A stretch of 64,000 nt of DNA from Catellatospora citrea (lineage in GTDB: Bacteria > Actinomycetota > Actinomycetes > Mycobacteriales > Micromonosporaceae): positions 6,076,001 to 6,140,000 of the forward strand of contig NZ_RAPR01000001.1 of NCBI RefSeq assembly GCF_003610235.1, given 5' to 3'. The notes beneath the pieces were generated by a model. The model was not told the origin of the DNA and searched no databases. It worked only from the letters and a program-made list of their open reading frames with translations. A program made the translations under genes and the position numbers. Of the stretch, positions 8,083 through 16,929 are shown piece after piece (positions within the stretch are counted from its first letter, which is position 1; each line of letters begins with the position of its first letter).

Positions 8083-9077
8083 GCGTCGAAGCGATCACCT
8101 GGGTGCTCAACGATGCACCCGACCTGCCGCCCAACCTTGTCGCCACCCTTATCGCCCTCGCCAACCACGCCGACCCCAACGGCCAGGCCGCCGCGCCCTC
8201 GCAGAACCTCCTGGCCCGCTACACCCGTAAGAAGCCCCGCACCATCCGCGACGACCTCGCAGCCCTCAAGGCCAACGGGCTCATCCGCCACGGCGATCAG
8301 CAGCAGGTGGCCTTCCTGCCCGCCGACCGGCGACCGGTCGTCTACGACCTGGCCATGGAACGCCACGCACAACCACCGACAGCCGACACGGATCCCAGGC
8401 CACAGAACAGCCCACCTGCCGCTGTGGACAACCCTGTGGACAACCCTGTGGATAGGCGGGCGGCGGTCCACTGCCGCCCGGCGGCCCGTCACCACCCGTC
8501 GATCGCATCGGCAGGTGGTCCACCGCCATCCGCAACCAACACGCTGATCAGCGCAAATGTGAAACGGGAGGCGGCGTACCGCCGCCGAACCATATTGGAG
8601 GAGGAGGTAAGACCTCCAACACCCGAAGCACTCGCCTCAGCGACAGGCCTGCTGCTCGAACTCGAGCATCCGTGGCGCGTCGGCCGACGCACCGCCGCAG
8701 CGCTCGCTCCGCTCGTGGCCGCCGCGTTCTCCGCCGGCTGGAAGCGAAAAGACCTTGCCGCGCACCTGGCTGGCAACCCCGGCGGCGTCAGGTCCTACAC
8801 CGCTGTCCTACGTGCCAGGCTCGGCGACCTCCCGGCGCCACCCCGACCGCGTAACGTACCTCAGCCACCACCACGGCGTAGGTCGCCTGCATGGTGCGGC
8901 GGTTGCTCGCCCAAGTCGCGGATGATCGCCTCACCGCTTCACTTGGGCAAGTTCGTCCGCTGCCCCAGGTGTCACACCGACAGCCTCGGCGCGCGAACAT
9001 CTCAGACAGCCGTGACAGGAGACCGCGTGTCACCGCGATCATGGCCGATTGGTCGGCAGTTGCGAACGCCCGCATGA
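8079..9077 (+). CDS. Helix-turn-helix replication-type protein with internal origin-like repeats
   Basis: A 332-residue protein whose first 95 residues form a winged helix-turn-helix of the kind found in actinobacterial phage and plasmid replication proteins: NLVATLIALANHADPNG, then PSQNLLARYTRKKPRTIRDDLAALKANGLI. A disordered linker contains VDNPVDNPVD, encoded by three DnaA-box-like repeats (see 8423-8455). A helical domain follows (LASATGLLLELEHPWRVGRR), and near the end there is a possible CxxC pair (WCGGC ... CPRCHTD) suggesting a zinc knuckle. GTG 8079 overlaps the previous stop by four bases. A replication-initiation role is inferred from domain type and the embedded boxes. Confidence 0.6.
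   Translation: MSVEAITWVLNDAPDLPPNLVATLIALANHADPNGQAAAPSQNLLARYTRKKPRTIRDDLAALKANGLIRHGDQQQVAFLPADRRPVVYDLAMERHAQPPTADTDPRPQNSPPAAVDNPVDNPVDRRAAVHCRPAARHHPSIASAGGPPPSATNTLISANVKREAAYRRRTILEEEVRPPTPEALASATGLLLELEHPWRVGRRTAAALAPLVAAAFSAGWKRKDLAAHLAGNPGGVRSYTAVLRARLGDLPAPPRPRNVPQPPPRRRSPAWCGGCSPKSRMIASPLHLGKFVRCPRCHTDSLGARTSQTAVTGDRVSPRSWPIGRQLRTPA
8423..8455 (+). other. Cluster of three DnaA-box-like repeats (candidate origin)
   Basis: TGTGGACAA occurs at 8423-8431 and 8435-8443, and TGTGGATAG at 8447-8455. The first two are exact reverse complements of TTGTCCACA, the DnaA box of GC-rich actinobacteria; the third is one mismatch from the TTATCCACA type. The spacing is exactly 12 bp. They lie inside a replication-type gene, as origins of some actinomycete theta plasmids do. 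Origin function is inferred. Confidence 0.5.
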
Positions 9078-9267
9078 ACGGGTGCCGCCTACGCCTTCGT
9101 CTAGCACGGAGGACCAGATCCGGCGGCTGTGGGCCGACCTGGGCTGGCCCGACCATGTGCGGCCGTGGCGCCACGATCTGCGACCTGAGCGTTCCGGTTC
9201 ACGGCGACAGACACGTTCGCTGCAGCGCGTATGGTCAGCCCATGCTTGCTGTCGAGGCGGTGACGCA

Positions 9268-9858
9268 GTGAGAAACGTATTGATCACGGGTGTGTCTGCC
9301 GCGGGTAAGAGCACGCTGGCGCGCTGGCTCGCCGAACACGGTCAGCGTGCTGTCAGCCTTGACGGATACCCAGGACTTTGCGACTGGGTCGACGAACACG
9401 GACGCGGCGTGACCTGGCCGACCGACCCTGACCACGAGTGGATGACACGGCACCGCTGGGTGTGGCGGCCGCAAGTCCTTGACGGGATCCTTGCAGATGC
9501 CGCCAACCAGGCAGGGGGAACGCTGTTCGCGTGCGGCCGGGCCGTCAACGCCCGCGAAATGGCCGACCGGTTCGACGCGGTCATCGGTCTGTTCATCGAT
9601 GAGCAGACCATGGCGGCCAGATTGGGCGATCCCAAGCGAGGCAACCCGTTCGGCCGTATGGGCGACAGTCGCCAGTACCTCCTCGACAACCTCAACGCAG
9701 ATCAGCGCGCGTTGGCCGAATGGGCTGACGCGATCATCGACGCACGGAAGCCGCTTGAACACGTCGGTGAGGAGGTCATGGCCGCGGCCGCGATAGCGTT
9801 GTTGCGAATGAAGGCGCCGTCCCAGCACGGCACGCGCAGTCCCCAAGCCCGTAGCTGA
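9268..9858 (+). CDS. P-loop NTPase / small-molecule kinase-like protein
   Basis: A 196-residue protein with a Walker A motif near the start (ITGVSAAGKSTLARWL) and an AAA/adenylate-kinase-like layout: LDGYPGL after the first helix, a FDAVIGLFID strand, then an ARLGDPKRGNPFGR segment that could be the arginine-rich lid. Substrate unknown. GTG 9268 was chosen; it overlaps the stop of a nine-codon frame that begins at ATG 9242, so it may be translated by coupling to that tiny leader. It is the last gene of the rightward block and converges on the Hsp70-like gene. Confidence 0.6.
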   Translation: MRNVLITGVSAAGKSTLARWLAEHGQRAVSLDGYPGLCDWVDEHGRGVTWPTDPDHEWMTRHRWVWRPQVLDGILADAANQAGGTLFACGRAVNAREMADRFDAVIGLFIDEQTMAARLGDPKRGNPFGRMGDSRQYLLDNLNADQRALAEWADAIIDARKPLEHVGEEVMAAAAIALLRMKAPSQHGTRSPQARS

Positions 9859-9980
9859 CTCGGGAAAACCTCACCTTGCGCGCTGTTGCGTGCCGGCCTG
9901 CCACAGGTTGCCCCGTGCGTCAGCCTGCACGCCTGCAAGGTTCACATCTGGCCTGGCCCTGGGCGGCCGGCACTGCGGTG

Positions 9981-11828
9981 TCAGTTACCGAGTAGCCGCT
10001 TGAACGTGCTGGCGGGGACCGCGAGTAGCGCGACGGCGAATGCTTGGCGGATCCACCACGCAGCGGTGGCAACGAGGTAGATGGTGATGAGGATACTGTC
10101 GTTGGTCGGTACGTGGACGATCGCGAAGCCGAGACCGAGGACCGCGGCGAGGGCTGCTGCTGCGCTGCGGTGCCGAGTGAGGGTGAGCGCGACGGCGATG
10201 CCCAGAAGTGCTGCGCCGCCGCGTCCGCCGACGATGACGAGCAGGCCGTCGGGGATGGGCACGTCGATGGGCAGGCCGCCCATCCAGGCGGCTTCCATGC
10301 CGGTGATCCCTGCCGCGGCGAGCAGCATCGCGGTGACGGGATGGTGCAGAGGGTCTGCCCAGGGTTTGCCACGTAGCGCCGGGATCAGGGGTGCGGACAT
10401 ACCGACGGTGACGGCGACGGCGGCCGCCGGGGCGGCGGCGAGCAGGGCGGGGGTGAGGAAGTCGGGGGCTAGGCCGGGTGGGCCGCCGAAGATGGCGCCG
10501 CCGAGCAGGCCGAACAAGCCGGCGATCGCCAGGCCGATGGCTGCGGTGAACGCGAGCAGCTTTCCGGCGCGACCGGCGTTGTGGCCCGGTGGGGTGCCGC
10601 TGTGTTCCGAGTGCAGAAGCGCTGCGGCGGCGAAGCGGCCGCCGGCGATGGCTGCCCAGGTGGTGAACATGGCCGCGGTGGCGTACTGGGGCATGTTGAA
10701 GTATGCGCTGATCTTGGCGTAGTCGTCGGTGGTGTAGGTCAGATGGTCGGGGATGAGCCGGTCGGTGTCGACGATCGCCTGCAGCGCCATCACGCCGGCG
10801 GCCACTGACGGGAGGATGACCGCGGCCAGGTGCCGCACCCGCACCCGCGTCGCCGAGACTGGCGTGGACGCCGAGGGCGTTGTCCGCCCGTGGCTGTCCA
10901 GCGCGCCGTGGGCTCTGACCAGGAGGCCGGTGGGCAGCGGTGCCGGGGTGAGTGCGAACCGCTGACCGAGGGCGGCCCCGGCGTCGATGAGCGTGGCGGC
11001 GTCACCCAGAACGACGATCGCGGCCAGTTGCTCGGCGTCGATGTCGGCTGCGGTCACGGCTTCGGCAGCGGCGCCAAGCAATGCTTGACGCATACGGGCG
11101 GCGTGCTGGTCGAGCTGAGCGAGGGTGAGCAGGAACGGCGGGTGCGGGTCGGGCAGCACGACGGCAGCCCGTCCGGTACTGGTCAGTTGCGCCAACGCGG
11201 TACGTACGGCGCGATCCACGCCGTCGTCGGAAGAATCGATGCCGTTGGGCACTGCGGCGGGCAGGTTGTCGGTCAGGGCCTGCTCCAGGGCCTGCAAGCC
11301 CGCGCCGGGTGCTGGGATGGCTGACAGCAGTTGCCAGCCGCCGTCGAGGTGCTGCACCAGCGACACGTCGGCGCCCACGATGCCGGTGTCGCAGACCAGT
11401 ACATAGGCTCCGTCGGGCATCGGGTAGAGGCTGTGGGCGTGGGCCGCGACTGCGACCGGCGCGGCCACGACGACGGGCTCCGGGAGTCCAGCCTGCGCTG
11501 CGGCTTGGCGTAGAAGCGCATGGCGGCGGGGTCCCCAGGCCGGGGGAGCGGTCAGCACCAGCTGGTCGACCGGGCCGGCGGCCTCGGCGACGCGGCGCAG
11601 CAGCGTTGCGACCGGGCGAACGTCATGGCCGCCGTCGGCCAGCGACGCGTAGGGGTCCGCGACGACCACAGGGTCGGCGCCGTCGGCCTCCGCGGGCACC
11701 GTGACTGCCGATGGTGTCGAGGTTGCCACGCCGAACAGAACCGGGATCCGGCGCGACCCGACAGCGGCGACAGCGACGGTGCTCGGCTCACCGATGTCGA
11801 CGGCGAGGGTGACCGCGGTCGATTCCAT
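9981..11828 (-). CDS. Hsp70-fold protein fused to a multi-span membrane domain
   Basis: A 615-residue protein. Residues about 1-320 resemble an actin/Hsp70-type ATPase: AVDIGEPSTVAVAA at the N-terminus as phosphate-1-like strand, VLVCDTGIVGADVSLV as phosphate-2, and AAIVVLGDAATLIDAGAALG as the adenosine-like segment. It has no substrate-binding domain; instead residues about 335-610 form roughly seven hydrophobic segments (for example HLAAVILPSVAAGVMALQAI, LLAFTAAIGLAIAGLFGLLG, ALLAAAPAAAVAVTVGMSAP). A cytoplasmic ATPase tethered to the membrane is inferred. It is divergent from the LysM-BTAD membrane protein across 135 bp, which suggests shared control and perhaps a shared signalling complex. 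Confidence 0.6.
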   Translation of the reverse strand: MESTAVTLAVDIGEPSTVAVAAVGSRRIPVLFGVATSTPSAVTVPAEADGADPVVVADPYASLADGGHDVRPVATLLRRVAEAAGPVDQLVLTAPPAWGPRRHALLRQAAAQAGLPEPVVVAAPVAVAAHAHSLYPMPDGAYVLVCDTGIVGADVSLVQHLDGGWQLLSAIPAPGAGLQALEQALTDNLPAAVPNGIDSSDDGVDRAVRTALAQLTSTGRAAVVLPDPHPPFLLTLAQLDQHAARMRQALLGAAAEAVTAADIDAEQLAAIVVLGDAATLIDAGAALGQRFALTPAPLPTGLLVRAHGALDSHGRTTPSASTPVSATRVRVRHLAAVILPSVAAGVMALQAIVDTDRLIPDHLTYTTDDYAKISAYFNMPQYATAAMFTTWAAIAGGRFAAAALLHSEHSGTPPGHNAGRAGKLLAFTAAIGLAIAGLFGLLGGAIFGGPPGLAPDFLTPALLAAAPAAAVAVTVGMSAPLIPALRGKPWADPLHHPVTAMLLAAAGITGMEAAWMGGLPIDVPIPDGLLVIVGGRGGAALLGIAVALTLTRHRSAAAALAAVLGLGFAIVHVPTNDSILITIYLVATAAWWIRQAFAVALLAVPASTFKRLLGN

Positions 11829-11963
11829 GTAGGGCAGTGTGCCAAACCGTCCCGGCTTGTGCTGCCCCGGGTGATCGGTCGGCTACCGGAAGTGGCGGAC
11901 GGCCGGTGAGATAGATGATGATGAACGGCGGCCGGTGACCCAGGCCCCAGGGGAGGAGCGTCC

Positions 11964-14645
11964 ATGTCTGCGCGAACACCGACGAAGATCCCACCGCGGC
12001 ACGGTATCGCGCGGCGAATCATACGAGCGCTGGTGTCGGTGACCGGGCTGCTCGTCATGCTGGCGGGGCTGCCCGCAGCCCTGGCCATCGTGGCAGGTTG
12101 GCCACTGCCTGACGCATGGCCGACAGGCCAGCAGTGGCTTGCGTGGCTGGAACGGCCGGTCACGGTGCCGTTCATGATCGGCCTGTTCGCGTGCGTCGGC
12201 TGGCTGCTGTGGGCTGGCCTGCTGCTCGCCGTTCTCGCGGAGATCCTGTCGATGGTGGGGCGGGTGGACACGTCGCGGTGGCGGCTGCCCGCTGCGCTGC
12301 GGGCCGTCGCGGCCGGCCTGGTCGGCGCCGTCGTTCTCGCGATCACCGGCAGCGCCGCCCGTGCCGCCGCCCCACCCGCCGCTGCCAGCACGGTGGCGGG
12401 CATGACCGGGCCAGCAGCATCCGCCGCTGCGGGACCACGTACTGCAGTCGAGTCCGTCCCGCCGGCATCGGCGGCGACCACAACCAAGGTCCACCACGGG
12501 AAGATCACGTTCGAGGTCCGCGGGCAGCGGTACCACGCCATCGTGAACCGAGGCGACACCATGTCCAAGATCGCCCAGCAATGGCTAGGTGACGCCGACC
12601 GGTGGCCGGAGATCTGCCGCCTCAACTGGCACCGCCACTGGCCCAAGATCGGCGGCAAGCTACGCGACTGCGACCTCATATACCCCCGCTGGGACCTTCG
12701 CCTGCCCGCCGACGCGACCCCGCCGCCGGGCGCCTTGCGCATCGGCACGCCGCCACGCACGACGCCACCGCCCCAGCAAACGGCGCCACCACAACCGTCA
12801 CCGCAACCGACCGTCACCGCACCGGCAGACCCCGACGGCGTTATCGAACCCGAGTCCGCGACCACCAACCCACCCGCCACCAGCGACCAGAACCCACACA
12901 CCGATGCCAGCCACCAGCCCGCGCCCGGCGCAGGCGTCACCTTGCCGGGTGGATGGGTCAGCGCCGCGCTGGCCGCAGCGATCCTGGCCGCAGTCACCGC
13001 CACATGGGCGGTCCGCCGGCAGCGCTACCGCCCACGTCAACCCATCAGCCTGCGCCACCCCGACCCCTGGTGGCCGCCGCTACCCGACATCGTGCGCCGC
13101 CTACGCACAGCGCTACACCACCGCGACCGACCCGATCGCGACGACATCGACGACCTGACGCCCGTCCAGCAGCCACCAACCCAGACCGGCCAGAACCTCG
13201 CGCAACCGGCCCCGGCCACGCCACAGAACGAGGTACACGACAACCACCCCAACGAGCACGACCACAAACCCACGCCAGCGCTCGCTGCCGACACCACGGC
13301 CACCGGGCCACAACTGGCAGGCCTCGGAACGCTGCCGTCCAACGGCCTGGTCCTCCACGGGCCCGGCGCCCACGCCGCCGCACGAGGGCTCATCGCCGCG
13401 ACCATCACCGCAACCCAGCAGATGCCCGGCGACCTCATCACCACCGGCTCCACCGCCATGGCGCTACTGGGCGACAGCGGCCCCGCCCACCCCCGGCTGA
13501 CCGTCGCGGCCACCACTGCCGAGGCCATCGAGCACGTCACCCGGCAGATCCTGGCCCGCACCCGCCACACCCACGACCTGCACCAACCCCCATCCCTGCC
13601 AGCCACCGTCCTGCTACTGGACAGCACCGAAGGCCACGACAAGGTCCTCGACGCGCTACTGCCGGTCGCAGCCGCCAGCAACATCGGCGCCGTCCTACTC
13701 GACTCCCACCCCGCTGCCGAAGCCATAACCGTCAACGACGACGGCACCACCAGCCGCGGCACCCGCCTGGCCACCCTCGACACCGACAGCACCCGGCAAC
13801 TGCTCGACATCACCAACCCACCCGCCGGCGACCAGCCACCCCCGCACCTGCCGGCAGCCGCCACCGAACCGCACCCGACACCACCAGCCGACCAGGCCCT
13901 CAACCGCACCCAGATAAAGATCATTGGAGCGCCGCGGATCCTCGACCAGCACGGCCGACCCATCACGGGCCTACGCGCTGCAGCGATCCAGACCATGGTG
14001 CTACTCGCCGTTGAAGGCACCCACGTCGCCAAAACCGACCTGTGGGAACTGCTGTTCCCCGACGCGACCATGCGGCGAGCTGAAGAACGCTTCGCTGTCA
14101 CCATCGCCGACCTGCGCAACGGATTCCGCCGCGCCAGCGGCGACACCACCCGCAACGCCGTACCCAACCCCGGCGGCCGCTACCGCCTCGACCCCCACCT
14201 CGTCGACGTCGACCTGTGGCAGTTCAACACCCACCTCGACGCCGCCGCCCGCACCACCGACCCCGAAACCAGACAACGCCACCTGCGCCAGGCGCTCGAC
14301 CTGCACACCGGTCCTCTCGCCGACGGCACCGACTACGACTGGATCGAACCCCACCAGCACGCCTTCGCCAGCAAAGTGATCGACACCCTGGTAGCTCTTG
14401 CCGAGATCGTCTCCGGCCACACGGAAGCGGCCGAGCTACTCGACCGGGCCTGCGTCCTGGCACCGGCCAATCCCGCAGTCTTCGGACAGGCCGTCAAGAC
14501 ATGGCAACGCGCCGAGCGGCCAGACCGAATCTCGGCCGCAGTCGGCAGATACCTCGACGCGCTAAAGGAACTCGAGTTAGAAGTCGATCAGGACACCGCC
14601 AGCCTAATCCGAGTTGTTGCAGCGGAAATCCGGACGGTGACCTGA
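11964..14645 (+). CDS. Membrane-anchored LysM protein with C-terminal winged-helix/BTAD regulator domain
   Basis: An 893-residue protein. Three hydrophobic segments lie near residues 22-46, 69-95 and 113-134. A LysM-like domain follows at about 190-248 (YHAIVNRGDTMSKIAQQWLG, CRLNWHRHWPKIGG, DLIYP). After a Pro/Thr-rich linker comes a fourth membrane segment (331-349). The cytoplasmic part has a nucleotide-binding-like stretch (about 440-610), then from about 648 a winged-helix domain (IKIIGAPRILDQHG, KTDLWELLFPD) and the BTAD helical domain (VDVDLWQFNTHLDAAART onward). The layout is that of a one-component transmembrane regulator with peptidoglycan sensing outside and DNA binding inside. The start ATG has GGGAGGAG upstream. 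Confident on domains, inferred on function. Confidence 0.7.
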   Translation: MSARTPTKIPPRHGIARRIIRALVSVTGLLVMLAGLPAALAIVAGWPLPDAWPTGQQWLAWLERPVTVPFMIGLFACVGWLLWAGLLLAVLAEILSMVGRVDTSRWRLPAALRAVAAGLVGAVVLAITGSAARAAAPPAAASTVAGMTGPAASAAAGPRTAVESVPPASAATTTKVHHGKITFEVRGQRYHAIVNRGDTMSKIAQQWLGDADRWPEICRLNWHRHWPKIGGKLRDCDLIYPRWDLRLPADATPPPGALRIGTPPRTTPPPQQTAPPQPSPQPTVTAPADPDGVIEPESATTNPPATSDQNPHTDASHQPAPGAGVTLPGGWVSAALAAAILAAVTATWAVRRQRYRPRQPISLRHPDPWWPPLPDIVRRLRTALHHRDRPDRDDIDDLTPVQQPPTQTGQNLAQPAPATPQNEVHDNHPNEHDHKPTPALAADTTATGPQLAGLGTLPSNGLVLHGPGAHAAARGLIAATITATQQMPGDLITTGSTAMALLGDSGPAHPRLTVAATTAEAIEHVTRQILARTRHTHDLHQPPSLPATVLLLDSTEGHDKVLDALLPVAAASNIGAVLLDSHPAAEAITVNDDGTTSRGTRLATLDTDSTRQLLDITNPPAGDQPPPHLPAAATEPHPTPPADQALNRTQIKIIGAPRILDQHGRPITGLRAAAIQTMVLLAVEGTHVAKTDLWELLFPDATMRRAEERFAVTIADLRNGFRRASGDTTRNAVPNPGGRYRLDPHLVDVDLWQFNTHLDAAARTTDPETRQRHLRQALDLHTGPLADGTDYDWIEPHQHAFASKVIDTLVALAEIVSGHTEAAELLDRACVLAPANPAVFGQAVKTWQRAERPDRISAAVGRYLDALKELELEVDQDTASLIRVVAAEIRTVT

Positions 14646-15240
14646 CCCTCAGCAAATACGAACCGGCCCAGCGCCGCCCACACCCACCACAGTCGCAGCG
14701 GGGACACGTAAGAGCAGCGGCAGCGGGTGCAGGGCGAGCTGCACGGCCGTCAGACCCTCGACATTTTTTGGAGCTCGGTGACCGGCAGCCGCCAACACCC
14801 CTCGGCATCTTGCTCGCGGAACTCAATCGACGAGATGTGTGAGTCTTGCTGCGGTGCTCGGGGTCGGGGGTGCTGGTCTACAGAATTCCCAACGCGCGCC
14901 TGTTCACTTTCGTGTACCTGGTCGCCGTTGCGCTGGGGCCGCGAAGACGGTTCGCCTCGCCGTTGCGGCGAAACCGCGTCCAGCCATCTGACCACCCCTG
15001 GCGGCCGAGACCCTGCTCGCCAGGCAGCTCTCGTGCCAGCCTGGCCGCGGGCAGGAAACCCGTGACAGGAGCTGGTTAGGCCCGCCGGGGCGTCCAGACA
15101 ACCCGGCGCCGGGGCGCGCAACCTCCCGGCCGCAGTCGACGGGCTTCCCTCCTTCGAACGGATGTTTGATCAGTGTCTGACGAGCTGCGCGGGTACCAAG
15201 GGCCGACCGAATACACCAGAGCGCGCGCCCGGCTCGCCGA
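14646..15240 (+). other. Gene-poor segment left of the IS5 element
   Basis: No convincing complete gene. A GTG at about 15172 opens a frame (SDELRGYQGPTEYTRAR) that runs to the IS end and stops there, so it may be the start of a gene truncated by the insertion. The rest shows no sustained coding pattern. Confidence 0.4.
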
Positions 15241-15264
15241 CTAGGTTCTGTCTCGCGGATCATG
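15241..15264 (+). repeat. Left terminal inverted repeat of the IS5-family element
   Basis: Exact reverse complement of 16155-16178 over all 24 bases. It begins CTAGGTTCTG and ends CGGATCATG. Confidence 0.9.
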
Positions 15265-15285
15265 AATCTGGTTCGTTAGACGTGT

Positions 15286-16178
15286 GTGGCCCGTGGAGAC
15301 CTGAGCAACGCCGAGTGGGCTGTGCTGGAGCCGTTGCTTCCGGCGCAGCCCGCTCGCGGCGGACAGTGGCGTGACCACCGGCAAGTCGTCAACGCGATCT
15401 GCTGGATCAAACGCACTGGGTCGCCTTGGCGTGACCTGCCCGAACGCTACGGGCCGTGGAAGACCGCCTACCAGCGGTTCCGGCGCTGGGCCGCCGACGG
15501 CACCTGGGCCATGCTCAAGAAGCAGGTCATCGCCCTGGCCGAGGCCGACGACGACATCGACTGGGACGCCCAGATCGACGCCACGATCGTGCGAGTGCAC
15601 CAGCACGCCGCCGGCGCCCGTAAAAGGGGCTCGACAGTGACGAATCGCGGGCACGCCAGGGCATCGGACGCTCCCGCGGCGGGCTGACCACGAAGGTCCA
15701 CACCCTGTCCGACGGACGCGGCCGATCCCTGGCCACCCGGATCACCCCCGGTCAGGCCGCCGACACCCGCCAGCTGGCGGCGCTGCTGGACCAGGTCGCG
15801 GTTCCGCGTCCGGGTGGCATCGGTCGGCCACGCAAGCGCCCGGACTCGTTGACCGGCGACAAGGCGTATTCGTCACGAGCCAACCGGGCGCTGCTGCGTT
15901 CACGGGACATCACCACGGTCATCCCGGAGCCCAACGACCAGATCGCCAACCGGAAGCGGCGCGGGCGCGTCGGTGGTAGACCACCGAACTTCGACCGCGC
16001 CGCATACCGCAAACGCAACCAGGTAGAACGCGGGTTCAACAGGCGCAAGCACTGGCGCGGCCTGGCCACCCGGTTCGACAAGTTGGCCAGCCACTACCAG
16101 GCCACCCTCGATCTCGTCGAGGCCCTGGACTGGCTACGCGCCGTGCCTGACAGACATGATCCGCGAGACAGAACCTAG
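15286..16178 (+). CDS. IS5-family transposase made by -1 frameshift
   Basis: The first frame (GTG 15286) encodes the N-terminal part: LSNAEWAVLEPLLP, a helix-turn-helix region and the first catalytic Asp in WDAQIDATIVRVHQH. It would stop at 15687, but at the AAAAGGGG run at about 15621-15628 the reading passes to the -1 frame, open from about 15624 to the TAG at 16176. That frame carries GIGRSRGGLTTKVH, the second Asp in TGDKAYSS and the Glu in QVERGFNRRKHWRGLATR. Together they give a DDE enzyme of about 297 residues, normal for the family. A programmed frameshift is typical of several IS5 subgroups, so this is probably not damage. Confidence 0.8.
16155..16178 (-). repeat. Right terminal inverted repeat of the IS5-family element
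   Basis: Perfect 24-bp partner of 15241-15264. The transposase stop codon lies inside it. Confidence 0.9.
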
Positions 16179-16181
16179 TGC

Positions 16182-16492
16182 ATTCTGTGCACCGACCGCG
16201 GGTCGCAATTCCGATCAAGGAAGTTCGTCGCCGCGCTGCACCGACCCGCATCCTCGGCTCGATGGGGCGGGTTGGCGCCGCCGGGGACAACGCTGCTATG
16301 GAGTCGTTCTTCGGCCTACTGCGGAACAACGTCCTCGACCGCCAGCCCTGGGTCACCCCCGACCAGCTACGCACCGCGATCGTGACCTGGATCGAACGCA
16401 CCTACCGACGCCGACGCCGACGTCCCCTACGCAGGTTGACCCCTATCGAGTTCGAGACCATCATGACCCAACAAGCCAGTCAGACCGCGTGA
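16182..16492 (+). pseudogene. IS3/IS481-type transposase remnant (C-terminal part)
   Basis: Only the end of an rve-type integrase is left. One frame begins with LCTDRGSQFRSRKFVAALHR, matching the conserved DRGSQ motif with its catalytic Asp. After one frameshift near 16245-16255 another frame continues with GSMGRVGAAGDNAAMESFF (the conserved Glu), then NNVLDRQPWVTPDQLRTAIV and LTPIEFETI. The 5' part is missing up to the IS5 end. The remnant is older than, or was truncated around, the IS5 insertion. Confidence 0.75.
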
Positions 16493-16929
16493 CTACATCT
16501 GGTCACCTGTCGGTGCAGCAGGCCCGTATACGCCCTGTTCCCGCAGATGGTAGCGCGCCTTGATCTGGTAGCAGCGCCACTTCGCCGCTGGTCCGCGTCG
16601 ACGAGAGCCGGGCGAGGCTGATCGGCTGGGACGTCGAAACCAAAGGCAGACGACCTCAACGTGGGCTGGTTTCGGACGGCGCGCACGTCGTAAACAAGAG
16701 AGGAAGTCGTTGTTCAGACTGCCCGTGTGGCCGCCGCGACCGCCATGGTCACGGTGCCGGCGGCCGGTGCGGCGCAGCTCCGAGTCGGGGCCTGCGGCTG
16801 CCTGCCTAGCTTCACCAGATGTGCGACATTTCGATACCACCTGACGTGCGACAGCCTAGATGCTGGCCACTGGTCGAGATCTCGGCGAATCGCCTGTACG
16901 TCAGCATCGGACAAGTGTGCGGAACCTAC
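16493..16929 (+). other. Non-coding segment right of the transposase remnant
   Basis: About 440 bases without a believable gene on either strand. Several short open frames exist, but all have Arg/Pro-rich shadow composition. No repeat or strong hairpin was noticed. Confidence 0.4.

Larger units (their letters stand above)
15241..16178 (+). mobile_element. IS5-family insertion sequence, apparently complete
   Basis: A 938-bp element bounded by perfect 24-bp inverted repeats. Each end carries CTAG, which could be a palindromic target duplicated on insertion, leaving 20-bp repeats. It contains one transposase in two frames. The inverted repeats and the catalytic residues are all intact, so it may be active. 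It lies directly beside an IS3-type remnant. Confidence 0.85.

Noticed and set aside
8423..8455. The VDNP repeats as a mere coding repeat
   Set aside because: The first two units are exact DnaA boxes at 12-bp spacing in a replication-type gene, so a DNA-level role is more likely; kept as a finding.
12602..14014. 470-codon frame inside the LysM-BTAD gene
   Set aside because: Almost entirely Arg, Pro, His and Thr; a shadow of the real gene, which shows LysM and BTAD motifs.
14727..15065. 112-codon frame left of the IS5 element
   Set aside because: Rich in Cys, Ser, Arg and Trp with no domain; looks random.
15621..15687. Reading the IS5 transposase as a pseudogene because of its frameshift
   Set aside because: The AAAAGGGG run at the frame junction, intact DDE residues and perfect ends fit programmed -1 frameshifting, which is usual in this family.
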